Below, in pieces: positions 44,255-56,476 of a stretch of DNA of 64,000 nt. This DNA is from Eustoma russellianum (lineage: Eukaryota > Streptophyta > Magnoliopsida > Gentianales > Gentianaceae), in NCBI GenBank assembly GCA_036186865.1, contig AP025047.1, positions 26,491,253 to 26,555,252 of the forward strand, given 5' to 3'. The notes below the pieces were generated by a model. That model saw only the letters and a list, made by a program, of their open reading frames with translations, had not been told where the DNA came from and searched no databases. How positions within the stretch are numbered: the stretch's first letter is position 1; each line of letters begins with the position of its first letter. A program made the position numbers and the translations under genes.

Positions 44255-46773
44255 TGTAGGACTTGCAAGGCACCACTAGAAGGGGGGTTAAATAGTGGGT
44301 GCGGAAAATTTGGTTTTTAAATTGTTTTGATGCAAAAACCCAACTTTTAAAAACAGTTTCTGTTTTCAGGATCTGTTTTTCAACGTTTGAAAAACTAGGT
44401 TACAGGCCTTCAAAAATTTTGAAATTTGGAGAGATTGTAGTCTCAAATGTTTTAAGTATCTCCTAAAAATTTTAGATCAAAATTCAACCTTTAACGTTTT
44501 GCAAAAGCGTTTATGGTCAGATTGCGCAAATCTGCCAGAAACGGTAGTCTGACTTGAAAACTTTATTCCGGTTAAACCGAGGCTCCAAATTGTTTTAAAA
44601 TTTAATGAAAAACCCCTTACTATATGTGTTTAATTTGGTTGAAGCAGTTTTGAAAAATTCCTTTGGGAAGTATGTCAAATACGTCCAAGTTATCAACCTT
44701 TGCAAGTCTGAAAATCAGATTGCACTAATCTCAGAACTATTAGCGTTTGAATGACTTATACTTGTCCAAGAGAGTTGAAACTTATGCCAAAAGAAACTTA
44801 AAACATGTGGCTATGTTTCTGAAAACTTTTGTGATTTTTGAAATTCGTTTGATAGTTTAAGATCGCGATGAAATAGATGCAAAGTGCAGGAAACTGAAAG
44901 TACTGTGCAGAAAAGTAGAGAACACGAGGAGTTTTATACTGGTTCGGTTAAATCAACCTACTCCAGTCTTCGTGCACAGCTTCCTCGGTTATCACTAAAC
45001 AAAATAACACCTTACCACACAGGGTTGATGGAGTTATACACCAACTCCAACCCTTTAAAATCGAAACATGCAATCACAATGATCACGAACACCACCACCG
45101 AGCGGATGAAGATTTGATCACACATTGATCAACCTTTTACAACAATAGGGCATGTATGGTGGCATGAATGAAGCCTATAAAAAATGTTTGAATATATATA
45201 CAATAGGCTTTGAGAGAGAAAGAGAAGAAAGAAATGTAGAAGAAGAGAGAAGAGAGAATTTTTGCACTTTTGAACTTGTAAGACTTGTCTTGTTTTTGAT
45301 TTGTTCTTCCTCTCTTCCTTTTATCTCAAAGTGGCCGCCCACTCTAGGGCTTCATTCCCTCTTGAAAATTCTCTTTTAAGTCCTTGGAATAATGCCTTGT
45401 ATAATTGTGACATCAACTTGCTTAGTTGGCACCACTTGATTGGATAATTGTCTTGGCCTTGCTTACTTGGCACTCCTTGATTGGATGAGATTTGTCATCA
45501 TTTGATGACTGTACAAATATGAGAATTACACTTAAAACATGTACCAAATTATTAACAAAAACATTGCCAATTTTCATACAACTAATCCCAAATAATTTGG
45601 AAGGAAAATATGTCACCAATAACTCAAAGATTTCGGCCACCTTATGCAACACATGCTGAAATTTTCAGCATGTGTAGTATTCAAATTATTGCCATATTGG
45701 TATTATATCAATCCCTTGAAAATGAAGAGGCAAATATATCACAATTAAGAAGCAAAATTTAGGCCCCATAAAATCACACATGCTGGTCAGCATGTGTCAT
45801 ATTTGTGACATAGTTTGAAACATTACCTTGTGTAGCTCCCTCCATTATGTCACTAACCTTATGTAGTCCATTCCTGACAAATCAAGATACCAACTAAGCT
45901 CCACATAAGCTCCACCAAGCATCTCTTGGTGTGTGATCAAGCTTGAACATGTTCTTAATTTATTTTTGTAAACTTTGTAAAATAGTGCACAATAATTATA
46001 CACATACGGTATATTCCAATCAGCCATAATTTGAATATTCTAGAATAATTTAGTATGTATTGAATATGTAAAAAGTGTCTAGATACATGTTACATGCCAA
46101 GCCAAAAATGTTCCATGTGTTGTGTTCGTAGAAAATCGAATTTTTGACTTTTGTCGATTACGCGATTTTTATCCTATTAAATTCAAACTTTTTGTACATG
46201 TTATATATATTATGTCACACATAATATACATAGAATAACTTGAATATTCGGCTCTAAAGGCTGATTAAAAGTGGTGCCCCATGTGACAAAAATGTTGAAT
46301 TTGAAATCTCCATAATTTGGCCTTAATTGGGGTGATTTGTGTGTGCTAACATGGAATGATTTTATGGATGAATATACTATTTAAGCCACAAAATTTGTGG
46401 CGATTTTTGAAGTGTATGGTCTGTCCATCTATATATGGCAAGTACGTGACACGTTAGCGATGTTTCGATAGTCACCCGATATGACAATTTTTGGTTTAGA
46501 ACCTTGTAACGTGTCGTAATAATTTTGTCATCACCATGACTTATATCATATGATATAAGACCTGAATATACTCATAAATATAAGGTAAGTATAGTGGTGT
46601 GACGTTGACGTACGTTCATAAAATATATAACATGTCGGTAGTGCGTTGGAATATATGTGTATAATGCCTTTTCTTTAAAAAAAATCTGAATATATATATA
46701 TACATATATATGAATTGGGGTGTTGTTTAAGAGGTAGAAGGATACTTTCCATTTCCATGTTGGTTGCCTTTGT
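44255..46773 (-). repeat. Sire-2 3' LTR, distal part
   Basis: The minus strand ends CCTACA at 44255. It matches 56477-58930 of the 5' LTR. Palindromes lie at 45649-45675 (perfect) and 45776-45797 (arms kept, centre lost). The rest of the LTR is at 49822-50126. No genes are seen. Confidence 0.87.
46769..46773. repeat. Target-site duplication TTTGT, left of solo LTR
   Basis: TTTGT repeats at 49817-49821. The undisturbed target, GCCTTTGTGCC, is seen in the Sire-2 5' LTR near 58917-58927. Confidence 0.85.
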
Positions 46774-49700
46774 TGTAGGATCTGCAAGATACCACTAGAT
46801 TGGGGGGGTTGAATAGTTGGTGCGGAAAGTGTGGTTTTTAAAGTTTGTTTAAAACCAAACAACTCAACTTCTGAAAACAGATTCTGTTTTTAGGACCAGT
46901 TTTAAAACGTTTTTAAAACTAGGTTGTAGGTCTTCAAAAATTCTGAAATTTTGTGAAAACTTAGCCTCAGATGTTATGAGTGTCTCCTAAAAATTTCAGA
47001 CTTAAATTCAATCTTTAACCCCTTCAAAAATTGTTGGTGGTCAGATTGCGCGAATCTGCCAGAAACGGTAGACTGTTTTGAAAATTTTTTCCTATTTGTT
47101 AACTCCAATTGCTCTGAAATTTTAACCACTAACCTCGTATATGTTATATTTAAATGGGCTGAAACAGTTTTGAAAAATTCTTTTGGAAAGTTAGTCAAAT
47201 ACACTCAAAGTCTCAACATTTGCAAGCCTAAAAATCAGACTGCACTAGTCTCAGAACTTTGGATGTTTGAGTGACTTATACTTATCCAAAGGAGTTGAAA
47301 CTTGTGCCAAATTAACCCTAAGATGTGTGGCTATATTTCTGAAAATTTTGCATAATTTTTGAAAATCATTTACTATTTTTACGAACGTAAAAAAATAGTA
47401 AACAGTGCAGAAACACATTATAAATGCTGAAAGTAAATGGCACCGAGAATTTTATACTGGTTCGATTATCAACAACCTACTCTAGTCTTCGAGGAACACC
47501 TTCCATGGTTCACACTAGTCACACAACACAAATACACCTTACCACAGGGTTGATGGAGTTACACACCAACTCCAACCCTTTACAAACCTTGTACGATGAA
47601 TACAATTCGCACGAACACCACCACCTAGCAAGATTGAAGATTGATCACACCTTGATCAATCTTTTACAAAGATATAGAGTATGTGTTGGTATATGACAAG
47701 CCTATTCAAGAATAAGAATATAAGTACAATAGGATTTCAAGAAGAAGAAAGAAAGAGAGTGTAGAAGAAGAGAGGAGCTAGGCGTTTTTGTCACTTGAAT
47801 TTGCAATGCTTGTTTGTCTTTGTTTTGCTCTTCTTCCTTTCCATTCATGCATAATGGCCGTCCCCCTTATGTGCTCTCCCCCTCTTGAAAATTATCTTCT
47901 ATGTCCTTGGGAGAATGTGTGGCATCATTGTGACATGATCTTGCTTACTTGGCACCTTCTTATTGGATGATCATTTAACCTTTGCTTACTTGGCACTCAT
48001 TGATAGGTTAAATGTTGTCATCATTTGATGACTTGGAAAATCTGAGAATTCCACTAAAAACATGTGCCAAAATCAACATAGAATAGTTGCCATAACTCAT
48101 AAGATAATCACATAAATTAAGCAAGATAATTTCTCCACAAAAACAAGCAAGAAATCGGCTGAATGTACTTGACATGCTGAAATTTCACCATGTGATACAT
48201 GGTGCTTTTATTCAAATTATTTCCAATTTTCTTTGATTTTTCTCTTTGAAATAAATCACCAATTAGTAGAAAATAATCTCATCATTTTTGGAAATGAATT
48301 TGGACACCAATATGGCCAAGAATTCGGCCATGATACATTACTAAACATGCTGAAATTTTCAGCATGTGTGATATTAAACATATCACCATTTTAATTTCAT
48401 AATTAATTCAAAACATTACCATAACATCCTCAATTAATCCTCATGATTCAAGATAGTAAAATATGAAATTTCTTAGTGATAAAATCGGCCACTCAAACTT
48501 CACATGCTGAAATTTTCAGCATGTGTTTCAAATGAGATGAAATTTGAAACATTACCTTTTGTAGCTTCTTTCTTTAAATCACCAACATTGTGTGATTGAT
48601 TCTTGACCAATCAAGATGCCAACAAGGATCCACATATGCTCTATCTCAGCTGTATAGGCGTGTATGATATGTATATACATGTGCTGAATTTCATTTTTGC
48701 TAGCTTTGTCAAATAGTGCACATTTAATAATACACACATGTTATATTCCAATCAGCCCTTAATTTAATTTTCTAGAACACTTTAAGATTTATGACATATG
48801 TAAAAAGTGTCTAGATACGTGTCATATGATGTGCCAAAAATGTTCCATGTGTTGTGTACGTAGAAAACTGAATTTTTGATATTTATCGATTACCCGATTT
48901 TTTTCTAATTACATTCCAACTTTTGCACATGTTATATATATTATGTTACACATAATATGTATAATATAAACTTTAATTCTCAGCACTTGGCTGGTCTAAA
49001 GTGGCGCCATTACATGTGACAAAATTAAAATTGGAATCTCCACAATTTGGCCTTAATGTGGGGTGATTTGTGTGTGCCAACATGGAATGATTTTATGGCT
49101 GAAGACACCACCATTAGCACGAAATTTTTATTGATTTTTAAGGTGTAGGGGCTGGCCATCTATTTATGGCAAGTACGTGACACGTTGGCGAAGTTTTGGT
49201 ATTCACCCGATACGACAATTTTCGGTTTAAAACCTTTTAACGTGTCGTATTTAATTTTTCATCACCATGGCTTATATCATATGATATAAGATCTAAATAT
49301 ACTCATAAATATGAGTTAAGTATGATGGTGTGACGTTAACGTACGTACGTAAAATATATAACGTGTCGGTAGTACGTTGGAATACATATGTATGTGCCTT
49401 TTTCAAAAAATCTGAAAATATATGTATTTATATATATATGTACATGGCGTGTATAATGAATGAGGAGAGGAGGAGAAGACTTTTCTTCCTTAGCCTTGTT
49501 GCCTTTGTGCCTTTTCCAAACGTAGCTTCCTTTAATGTACTACTTAGTTTAATTAACTAAGTACTTCACTTAATGAACTAGTTTAGTTCATTAATGGTGG
49601 CACCTGAAAATAGTATAAACACAACAAATGTTTGTCATATGATGTAAGCTTTAAAGATTCATGGCTCATTAGTACGGTAACATTATATATGAACTATACA

Positions 49701-49816
49701 AGGCAAGTTTTACGCAATATGTCATGCACATTTATATCATGCACGTTTTTATGCAATATGTCATGCACATTTAAATCATGCATTTTGAAAATCACTCAAC
49801 CCCCTTTTTCTCTACA
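46774..49816 (-). mobile_element. Solo Sirevirus LTR nested in the Sire-2 3' LTR
   Basis: 3043 bp, minus orientation, starting TGTAGAGAAAAAGGG (49816) and ending CCTACA (46774), flanked by TTTGT. No internal region or second LTR accompanies it, so it is the product of LTR-LTR recombination. It has three palindromes (48172-48194 with a mismatch, 48343-48369, 48501-48525) and a ~39-bp tandem duplication with GCAATATGTCATGCACATTT near 49706-49775. Confidence 0.87.
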
Positions 49817-49821
49817 TTTGT
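49817..49821. repeat. Target-site duplication TTTGT, right of solo LTR
   Basis: Pairs with 46769-46773. Confidence 0.85.
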
Positions 49822-50126
49822 GCCTTCTCCAAATATTTCTCCATTTAATGAACTACTTAGTTTATTTAACTAAGTACTTCACTTAATGAACTAGTTTAGT
49901 TCATTAATGGTGGCACCTGAAAATAGGTCAAACACAACAAATGTTTGCAATTTGATGTAAGCTTTAAAACTTCATGGCTTGTTAGTACGGCAACATTATA
50001 TATAAAGTATATAAGGCATGTTTGTTGCAAACACGTGTCAAGTCATAAAATGTGTAATGCATTTCTTTAACACACGTTATTTAAATCATGCATTTTTGTG
50101 AATCACTCAAACCCTTTTTCTCAACA
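49822..50126 (-). repeat. Sire-2 3' LTR, proximal part
   Basis: The minus strand starts TGTTGAGAAAAAGGG at 50126. It contains the same GAACTA/AAGTACTT inverted words as Sire-1. It is the continuation of 44255-46773. Confidence 0.87.
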
Positions 50127-50141
50127 ATCTCCCCTTTTTGA
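50127..50141 (-). other. Sire-2 polypurine tract
   Basis: The minus strand reads TCAAAAAGGGGAGAT directly before the LTR start. Confidence 0.8.
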
Positions 50142-50379
50142 CGATTTACAAATAATCTTAGTACATGATTTCAATTTAATCGCTCCCCCTCGAATCGTGC
50201 ACAAATTCAAATTTCGAATTTCAAGTTTCGAATTTTGAATTTTCTCTCTCTTGATATTTGCAATCAATCTCTCGCTCCCTCTTAAATCATGCATTCGCTC
50301 CCCCTTTATTTTCGAAAGAAAATCAAAAGTGCATGTAAAGATGGAAAGAAATATCAAATCAGATCAGCAGAAATCATGC

Positions 50380-51891
50380 CTAATTTAGAACAGATATTTC
50401 ATACGTGGCTTGATTTAATGTCTTAGTGAAGATGTCGGCTACTTGTGCTTTAGTGCGTACATGCTCTATGACAATATCACCATTATTTACGTGATCATGA
50501 AGAAAGTGATATCGTACTTGTATGTGCTTAGCCTTAGAGTGTAGTACGGGATTCTTAGACAAGTTTATAGCGCTCATACTATCACAATAGATTGGAATAC
50601 GATTTACTGTGATGCAGAAATCAGAAAGTTTTTGTTTTAACCATAGTAATTATGTGCAGCAAAGACTAAGTGCCATGTATTCAGCTTTGGTAGTAGATAA
50701 GGACACACTTTCTTGCTTTTTCGAAAACTATAAAATTAGTGAATTTCCTATAAATTGATAAGTGCCACTGGTGCATTTTCTATCTATTTTACATACACCA
50801 TAATCCGCGTCAGTATAAGCATGCAAGTCAAATTCACAATCTTTATCATACCAAATTCCTAAAGTGGGAGTGTGCTTAATATGTTACAATATTCTTTGCA
50901 CAACATTATAATGAGACACTTTAAGTTGGCTTTGAAAATGTGCACACATACACACATTAAACATGTTATCAGGTCTACTAGCAGTAAGATAAAGCAAAGA
51001 ACCAATCATAGACCTATATAAAGCATTATCAAAGTCTTTTCCATGTTCGTCTTTATCTAGTTTAGTGGTGACACTCATAGGGGTCGGGGACGGTTTTAGG
51101 TTCCCAAAATTGAACTTTTTAATCATGTCATTCACATATTTAACTTGACTTATGTGTATACCTTTACTCATTTGTTTAATTTGCAAGCCAAGAAAGTAAT
51201 TCAATTTACCAACCATAGACATTTCAAACTCGGATTTCATGCAAATTTCAAATTCTTCAACAAGTTTATGAGATGTAGATCCGAAAATGATGTCATCAGC
51301 ATAAATTTGAATGATTAATAAATCCGATTTATCTTGTTTCAAGAATAGGGTGTTATCTATCGTGCCTCTTTTAAAAACATTTTCTAAAAGAAAAGTAGCA
51401 AAACGATCATACCACACCCTAGGTGCTTGCTTTAGACAGTATAGTGCCTTCTTTAATTTGTACACGTGATCGGGGTATTTCAAATCTTCAAAACTGGGTG
51501 GTTGGTTCAGGTATACCTCTTCTTGTATATTAAGCCATTTAAAAATGCACTTTTCATGTCCCTTTGATAAAGTTTAAAATCTTTCATGTAAGCAATAGTA
51601 AGTAAAAGTCGTATGGCTTCTAAACGTGCTACGGGTGCAAATGTTTTGTCATAGTCTATTCTTTCTTCTTGATTATATCCTTGTGCTACAAGTCTCGCCT
51701 TGTTTCTAACAACTTTACCTTCCTCATTCATTTTTTTAAACACCCACTTTGTGCCTATTATAGTCTTATCTTGTGGCCGTGGCACTAAATCACATACATC
51801 ATTTCTTACGAATTGGTTTAGTTCATCATGCATAGCATCAATCCAAGAAGAATCACTCAAAGCATCAAACACGTTTTTATGTTCAATTTCG
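50380..51891 (-). pseudogene. Sire-2 pol: RT and RNase H
   Basis: RT opens with VFDALSDSSWIDAMHDELNQ, then GTKWVFKKMNEEG, KARLVAQGYNQEERIDYDKT and QRDMKSAFLNGLI. After a frameshift near 51510, KLKKALYCLKQAPRVWYDRF and the intact catalytic IYADDIIFGS (~51310-51290) follow, then LNYFLGLQIKQM. RNase H (50880-50380) is worn, with stops, but ends SKNPVLHSKAKHIQVRYHFL and VADIFTKTL, the copia RNase H C-terminus. Confidence 0.87.
51882..51891. repeat. 10-bp target duplication of the fold-back element, left
   Basis: TTCAATTTCG here and at 52887-52896 flank the element exactly. A 9-11 bp duplication is typical of Mutator-like elements. Confidence 0.85.
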
Positions 51892-52886
51892 GAGTTAATT
51901 GCACCTGGTATCCATACTTGTACACAAAGTTTTAAGTAGCATCCAAACTTTCAATAAACTCACTTAGCATCCATACTTATAAGGGAAATAGACACATGGC
52001 ATCCATGCTGACGTCATAAAGGCAATTTGCATTTATTTTTTAGAAGTCCATAGAAAAAATAATTCAAAAAAAAAGAAAAACCCCCCACCCCCTGCTGCCA
52101 CCATCGACCTCCCTCCCCCATCTTCTTCCATCTTCATCTTCTTCCTGCATCTTCATCTTCATCCTCCCCTACTAATCTACATTCCTCCATCTTCATCTTC
52201 ATCCTCCATCTTCATCTTATTCCTCCATCTTCATCTTTTTTTTATGCAAAACCCCTAGCAGGCAAATTATCAAGCCTAAGGTGAATCTTGGAAAATAAAA
52301 AACAAAAATCCCAAACCAATTGCCGCTAAAGCCTCTGTCATTTGATTTTCTGCAAGGTCCGACCTTTCCTTTTGGCTAGTTGCTTAATGCTCGAGAAAAA
52401 GGAAATTGGATGCTTTGACTACAGCTTCTTTTCCATCAGAAAATGACACAAATTCCAGATCCAGAGGTTTTTGAATATGCTAGTAGTCTGCTATAGCATT
52501 TCCCTGCAGAACTGACACAAAAAAAGATGAAGATGGAGGAATAAGATGAAGATGGAGGATGAAGATGAAGATGGAGGATGAAGATGAAGATGGAGGAAGG
52601 TAGATTAGTAGGGGAGGATGAAGATGAAGATGGAGGAAGAAGATGAAGATGGAGGAAGATGGGGGAGGAAGGTCGATGGTGGGGGTGGGGGTGGGGTTTT
52701 TCTTTTTATTTTTGAATTATGTTTTCTATAGACTTTTAAAAAATAAATGCAAATTGCCTTTATGACGTCAGCATGGATGCCAGGTGTCTATTTCCCCTAT
52801 AAGTATGGATGCTAAGTGAGTTTATTGAAAGTTTGGATGCTACTTAAAACTTTGTGTACAAGTATGGATACAGGTGCAATTAACTC
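51892..52886. mobile_element. Fold-back, MULE-like element with ~335-bp TIRs
   Basis: The ends GAGTTAATTGCACC and GGTGCAATTAACTC begin terminal inverted repeats of ~335 bp that match almost without gaps. The inner TIR parts consist of CATCTTCATCTTC / GAAGATGAAGATG minisatellite. Only ~270 bp in the middle (52245-52515) are unique. There is no transposase, so it is non-autonomous. Long TIRs and the 10-bp duplication fit Mutator-like fold-back elements. It split the pol linker between integrase and RT of Sire-2. Confidence 0.85.
52245..52515 (-). other. Unique core of the fold-back element, possible captured fragment
   Basis: The core shares nothing with the TIRs. On the minus strand one frame reads DLEFVSFSDGKEAVVKASNF before a stop, and another reads ENQMTEALAAIGLG, which look protein-like. 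MULE-type elements often carry host gene pieces. I do not recognise the gene, and the reading may be chance. Confidence 0.35.
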
Positions 52887-52896
52887 TTCAATTTCG
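52887..52896. repeat. 10-bp target duplication of the fold-back element, right
   Basis: TTCAATTTCG, paired with 51882-51891; within Sire-2 pol it encodes part of SEIE. Confidence 0.85.
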
Positions 52897-54455
52897 GATA
52901 TCATAGCATGAAATTTGTTTATTTCATCCGAATTTACTCTTCTACGTGGTCGAACACCATGAGTAATGTCGCCTATAATGAGATCGTGTGGGTGATCCCT
53001 ATGCCATCTTGGTTGATTATTTTCTACGTTCTCATGCATTTCTAAGTGATCATGTATTTCTAGTGTGTTTAATTCATCATGCACGCCATCATTCTGTACA
53101 TCATCTAACAGGGTTTTAGTTCAAAATCATTGTCATATTCTTTATCTTTTTCAACCTCACCAAATTCATTAAATTTCACATGAATGGATTCCAAAATTTC
53201 TCTAATGATAGGATCATAACATCTATATGCTTTTGAATTCACAGAATATCCAACAAAATGCATTCAATTGATTTAGATTCAAACTTGTCTAAATTATCTT
53301 TGTATTTAAAACAAAGCATTTGCAACCAAACACACGAAAGTAATCAATTTTAGGCATGCGATCATTTACTATCTCATAAGGCGTTCTATTTATTTTCTTT
53401 TTAATTGACAAACGATTAACTATATAGTGTACACAATTTACGGCTTCCGCTCACAAAAATCTAGGCAATTTCTTTTCACACAACATGGTTCTAGTGATTT
53501 CTTGTAGTGTCCTATTCTTTCTTTCTACTACTCCATTTAATTGTGGAGTTCTAGGTGACGAAAACTCATGTTTGATTCCTTTTTCTTCGCAAAATGCAAT
53601 CATGTCCTTGTTTTTAAATTCACCGCCTCTATCGCTTCTAATCTTTTTCACATCTAAACCATATTCATTTTCAAGTTGTTTTATTAGTTTTGCAATCTCA
53701 ATGGCACTATCATCTTTATTTGCAAGAATTAAAGTCCAAGTATAGCGAGAAAAATCATCAACGATAACGCATGCATAATGACGTCCACCGAGACTCTTAG
53801 TGCGACTACAACCAAACAAATCAATGTGTAATAATTCTAAAACTCTAGACGTACTAATTTCATTTTTAGGTATAAGTGACTCGTGTGTTTGTTTGCCTTT
53901 AATACAATATTCACACAAATGAAAGTTGTCTAAATCAAGTTTAGACAATCCTTGTATTAGGATCTTTCGTTGAAGTTTTTCAAGTGTAGATATGCCAATG
54001 TGTCCTAAACATCTATGCCACAAATTAATTTTAGGTTCATTTGATATAAAACACTTGATCTTAGCGTCTAATATGTCATCCATAGAAAGTGTAAAAACGT
54101 TTCCTTCCCTTTTTCCTTTTAAAACTGTTTCTCCATTTTTATTTACTATGTTGCAATATGGATTAGTAAAACACACATCAAAGTCGTTGTCATTAAACTG
54201 TGAGATGCTAAGAAGATTATAGGATAGATTACTCACGAGGAAGATGTTGGAGATTTGAAGGGTACTTGGGCTTCCGATTGTACCTTTTCCAATGATTCTT
54301 CCTTCATTGTTGTCTCCAATGGTCATGGATCCGCCTTTTGTGACCTTCTTCAACTTTGTGAACAAGCTCGGGTCACCCATCATGTGCCTCGAGCAACCAC
54401 TATCAAGAAACCACTTGATAGATGTGTCTTTTGATGTATGGGTTCCCTGCAATGT
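52897..54455 (-). pseudogene. Sire-2 pol: protease, integrase and linker
   Basis: The aspartic protease site is WFLDSGCSRHMMGD (~54410). The pre-integrase zinc region has LWHRCLGHIGISTLEKLQ and CEYCIKGKQTHES. The core has HIDLFGCSRT, VDDFSRYTWTLI, IRSDRGGEFKN and PQLNGVVERKNRTLQ, so the D-D-E set is intact. Decay increases after 53451 (YEIVNDRMPKIDYFRVFGCK is readable), and the linker holds DITHGVRPRRRVNSDEINKF before the fold-back insertion. A spacer with stops separates it from gag. Confidence 0.87.
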
Positions 54456-54506
54456 ACAACAATAATTTAGGTACCCTTTTAATTTGGATCCTTACGAGTT
54501 AGTTAT

Positions 54507-56420
54507 TCACCTCTTTGTAAAAGTACGTTTCGGTACCCATACTTGGGTGATCCTTCTCGGTCTAGCAAATGGTAAGATTGTAGATGAAGGAGCAACATAG
54601 TAGACATGGGGTGAGAAAGCATTAGGCCTTTGGCCGAGAATCCCCTTATGCGCATCACATGGTGTGCGTTTTTGATATGTTCTAGTGTTAGTGTGCATAG
54701 TACGTGATCTAGATGCATGGAATGAATGTCTTGTATGTATCAATGGTTTCTTCTCATATCTGAACGGTACATAATTATATTTTGTATGATATGAAGAAGA
54801 AGCATAACGAGATGAAGGGAGAGGGGGCCTATGCGTCATCTTAGGCGCCTTGTATGCCTTAGGTGTGTCTATTTTCTTAAACAAAATGAATTGGGTTGGT
54901 TTAATTGATGTTTCGTTTTTCTCAATGTAACCTAATCTGGTTTTATCACTATCATGCTTTTGTGATAAAATAATATGATCTAGAATGTTAGTTCCCGTGT
55001 CAAATTGTTTCATCATTTTCTCTAAATCCGTATTCCTTGATTTCAAATTTGAAATCTTGGATTTCATTTCATCATTATGTGTAGTTAATGATGAGATCTC
55101 TGATTTTAATGCATTGATGATGCATGACAACTCTTCTTTTGAATCGTTTAATTGAGAAACAAGATTCGTGTCAGAAGATTCTAACAACATCTTGTCTTCA
55201 ATTAATCGTTTCTTCTCTTTTGCGAGAGTCTTGGTGAATTTGTGCAATTCTAAATATTGACTAAAAAGATCATCATATGAGGGGTCAGAATCAGAAAATA
55301 CCTCGTTTGATGCTTTGGAGACAAAACATACTTGTGTTGTCTCCTCTTCTGTACCAGTCTCAGAGTCGGATGTGTCACTCCAAGTGAAAGCCTTGAGAGC
55401 TCTTCTTCTCTGTTTAGGTTCTGAGACGAGTCTAGTTTTGGCCCGATCCTTGTCAAGGTGTTTGTTTGTACTTGTTAGGGCAGTCATAAGATAAATGTCC
55501 AAGTTTCCCGCATTCGTAGCAATTTACGTCCTTGTCATAGGTTTTATTTTTATTTCTTTTAGTGGAAGTAGCCTTAGGTTTGTTTTTAAATGACTTTCTC
55601 ATGAATTTTCTCAAACCTTTAGCCAATAGTACTAGGTCATCATTGTCTGATTCGGAATCACTATCATCTACGTGATCGGAAGAAGTCGAGACGTATTCAT
55701 TTGATTTAAAAGCAATAGTCTTACCTTGTTTTGACGTCGATTCTGATTTTTTTAAAGTAAGTTTGTTTTTGTATACCTTTAGTGATCCAATTAGTTCCTT
55801 CATTTTTATTGATTTGGTTTCTTTACTTTCCTCTATTGCTGTCACTTTAGGGTCCCATTCGGATGGAAGGCTTCGTAGTACCTTTTGGACCTTTTCCTGC
55901 ATAGAAAAAGCTTTGCCAAGAGACTCAAGGGAATTATATATGTTAGTCAATCGTAAATCCATATCAACAATAGTCTCATTTGGCAATAATTTAAAAGACT
56001 CAAGTGTGAACATAAGCATATTAATCTTGGACTCGTGTACTTGGCTAGTCCCTTCATGTTTCATCTCAAGAATTCTCCACATTTCTTGAGCACTATAGCA
56101 ATTAGACATATAACTAGATTCACTTTTACTTAGCCCATTTAAGAGTAATTGCATGGCTCTAGCATTCATGCTTAGTCCCTTTTTGTCATCACTAGTATAT
56201 TCTTGTTTTGGTTTTACAACCTCTAGTGTGACACCATCTACAGTGATAATTTTAATGGAACAAATGGACCGTCTTCTATAATAGACCATAGATCATTATC
56301 AATAGCCACAAGAAAAAGTTTCATTCTTAGTTTCCATTGAATAAAGGACTCACCATCAAAAAGAGGAGGCCTTTGACTAGACATGCCTTATTGTTCGGTT
56401 TTGAAGCTAGTGGTTACCAT
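54507..56420 (-). pseudogene. Sire-2 gag, broken
   Basis: ATG 56420 was chosen because MVTTS aligns with the MTTTS start of Sire-1 gag. A stop near 56390 is followed by PPLFDGESFIQWKLRMKLFL. After a shift near 56240 the open part 56289-55453 contains VVKPKQEYTSD, MNARAMQLLLNGLSKSESSY and the knuckle CYECGKLGHLSYDC (~55540-55490). A frameshift near 55480 leads to the coiled-coil and Tyr/His-rich tail (55502-54507), which ends TQVWVPKRTFTKR. Length and order equal Sire-1 gag. Confidence 0.87.
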
Positions 56421-56462
56421 CTCAGTTAGATCGTTGGATCTTCTTGTTGTCAGTGTGCCTAC

Positions 56463-56475
56463 GCTCTGATACCAC
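56463..56475 (-). other. Sire-2 primer-binding site
   Basis: The minus strand reads GTGGTATCAGAGC just inside the 5' LTR. Confidence 0.85.
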
Positions 56476-56476
56476 T

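Noticed and set aside
52100..52680. Asp/Glu- or Ser/Phe-rich repeat protein in the GAAGATG minisatellite
   Set aside because: The minisatellite is the inner part of a terminal inverted repeat and is open in several frames by composition only.
54440..54520. An intron between Sire-2 gag and pol (GTGAATAAC ... TACATTGCAG on the minus strand)
   Set aside because: The 3' end looks like a splice acceptor, but splicing from the best-placed GT would not bring gag and protease into one frame, and the other GT lies after the gag stop. A stop or shift between gag and pol is also normal in relatives.
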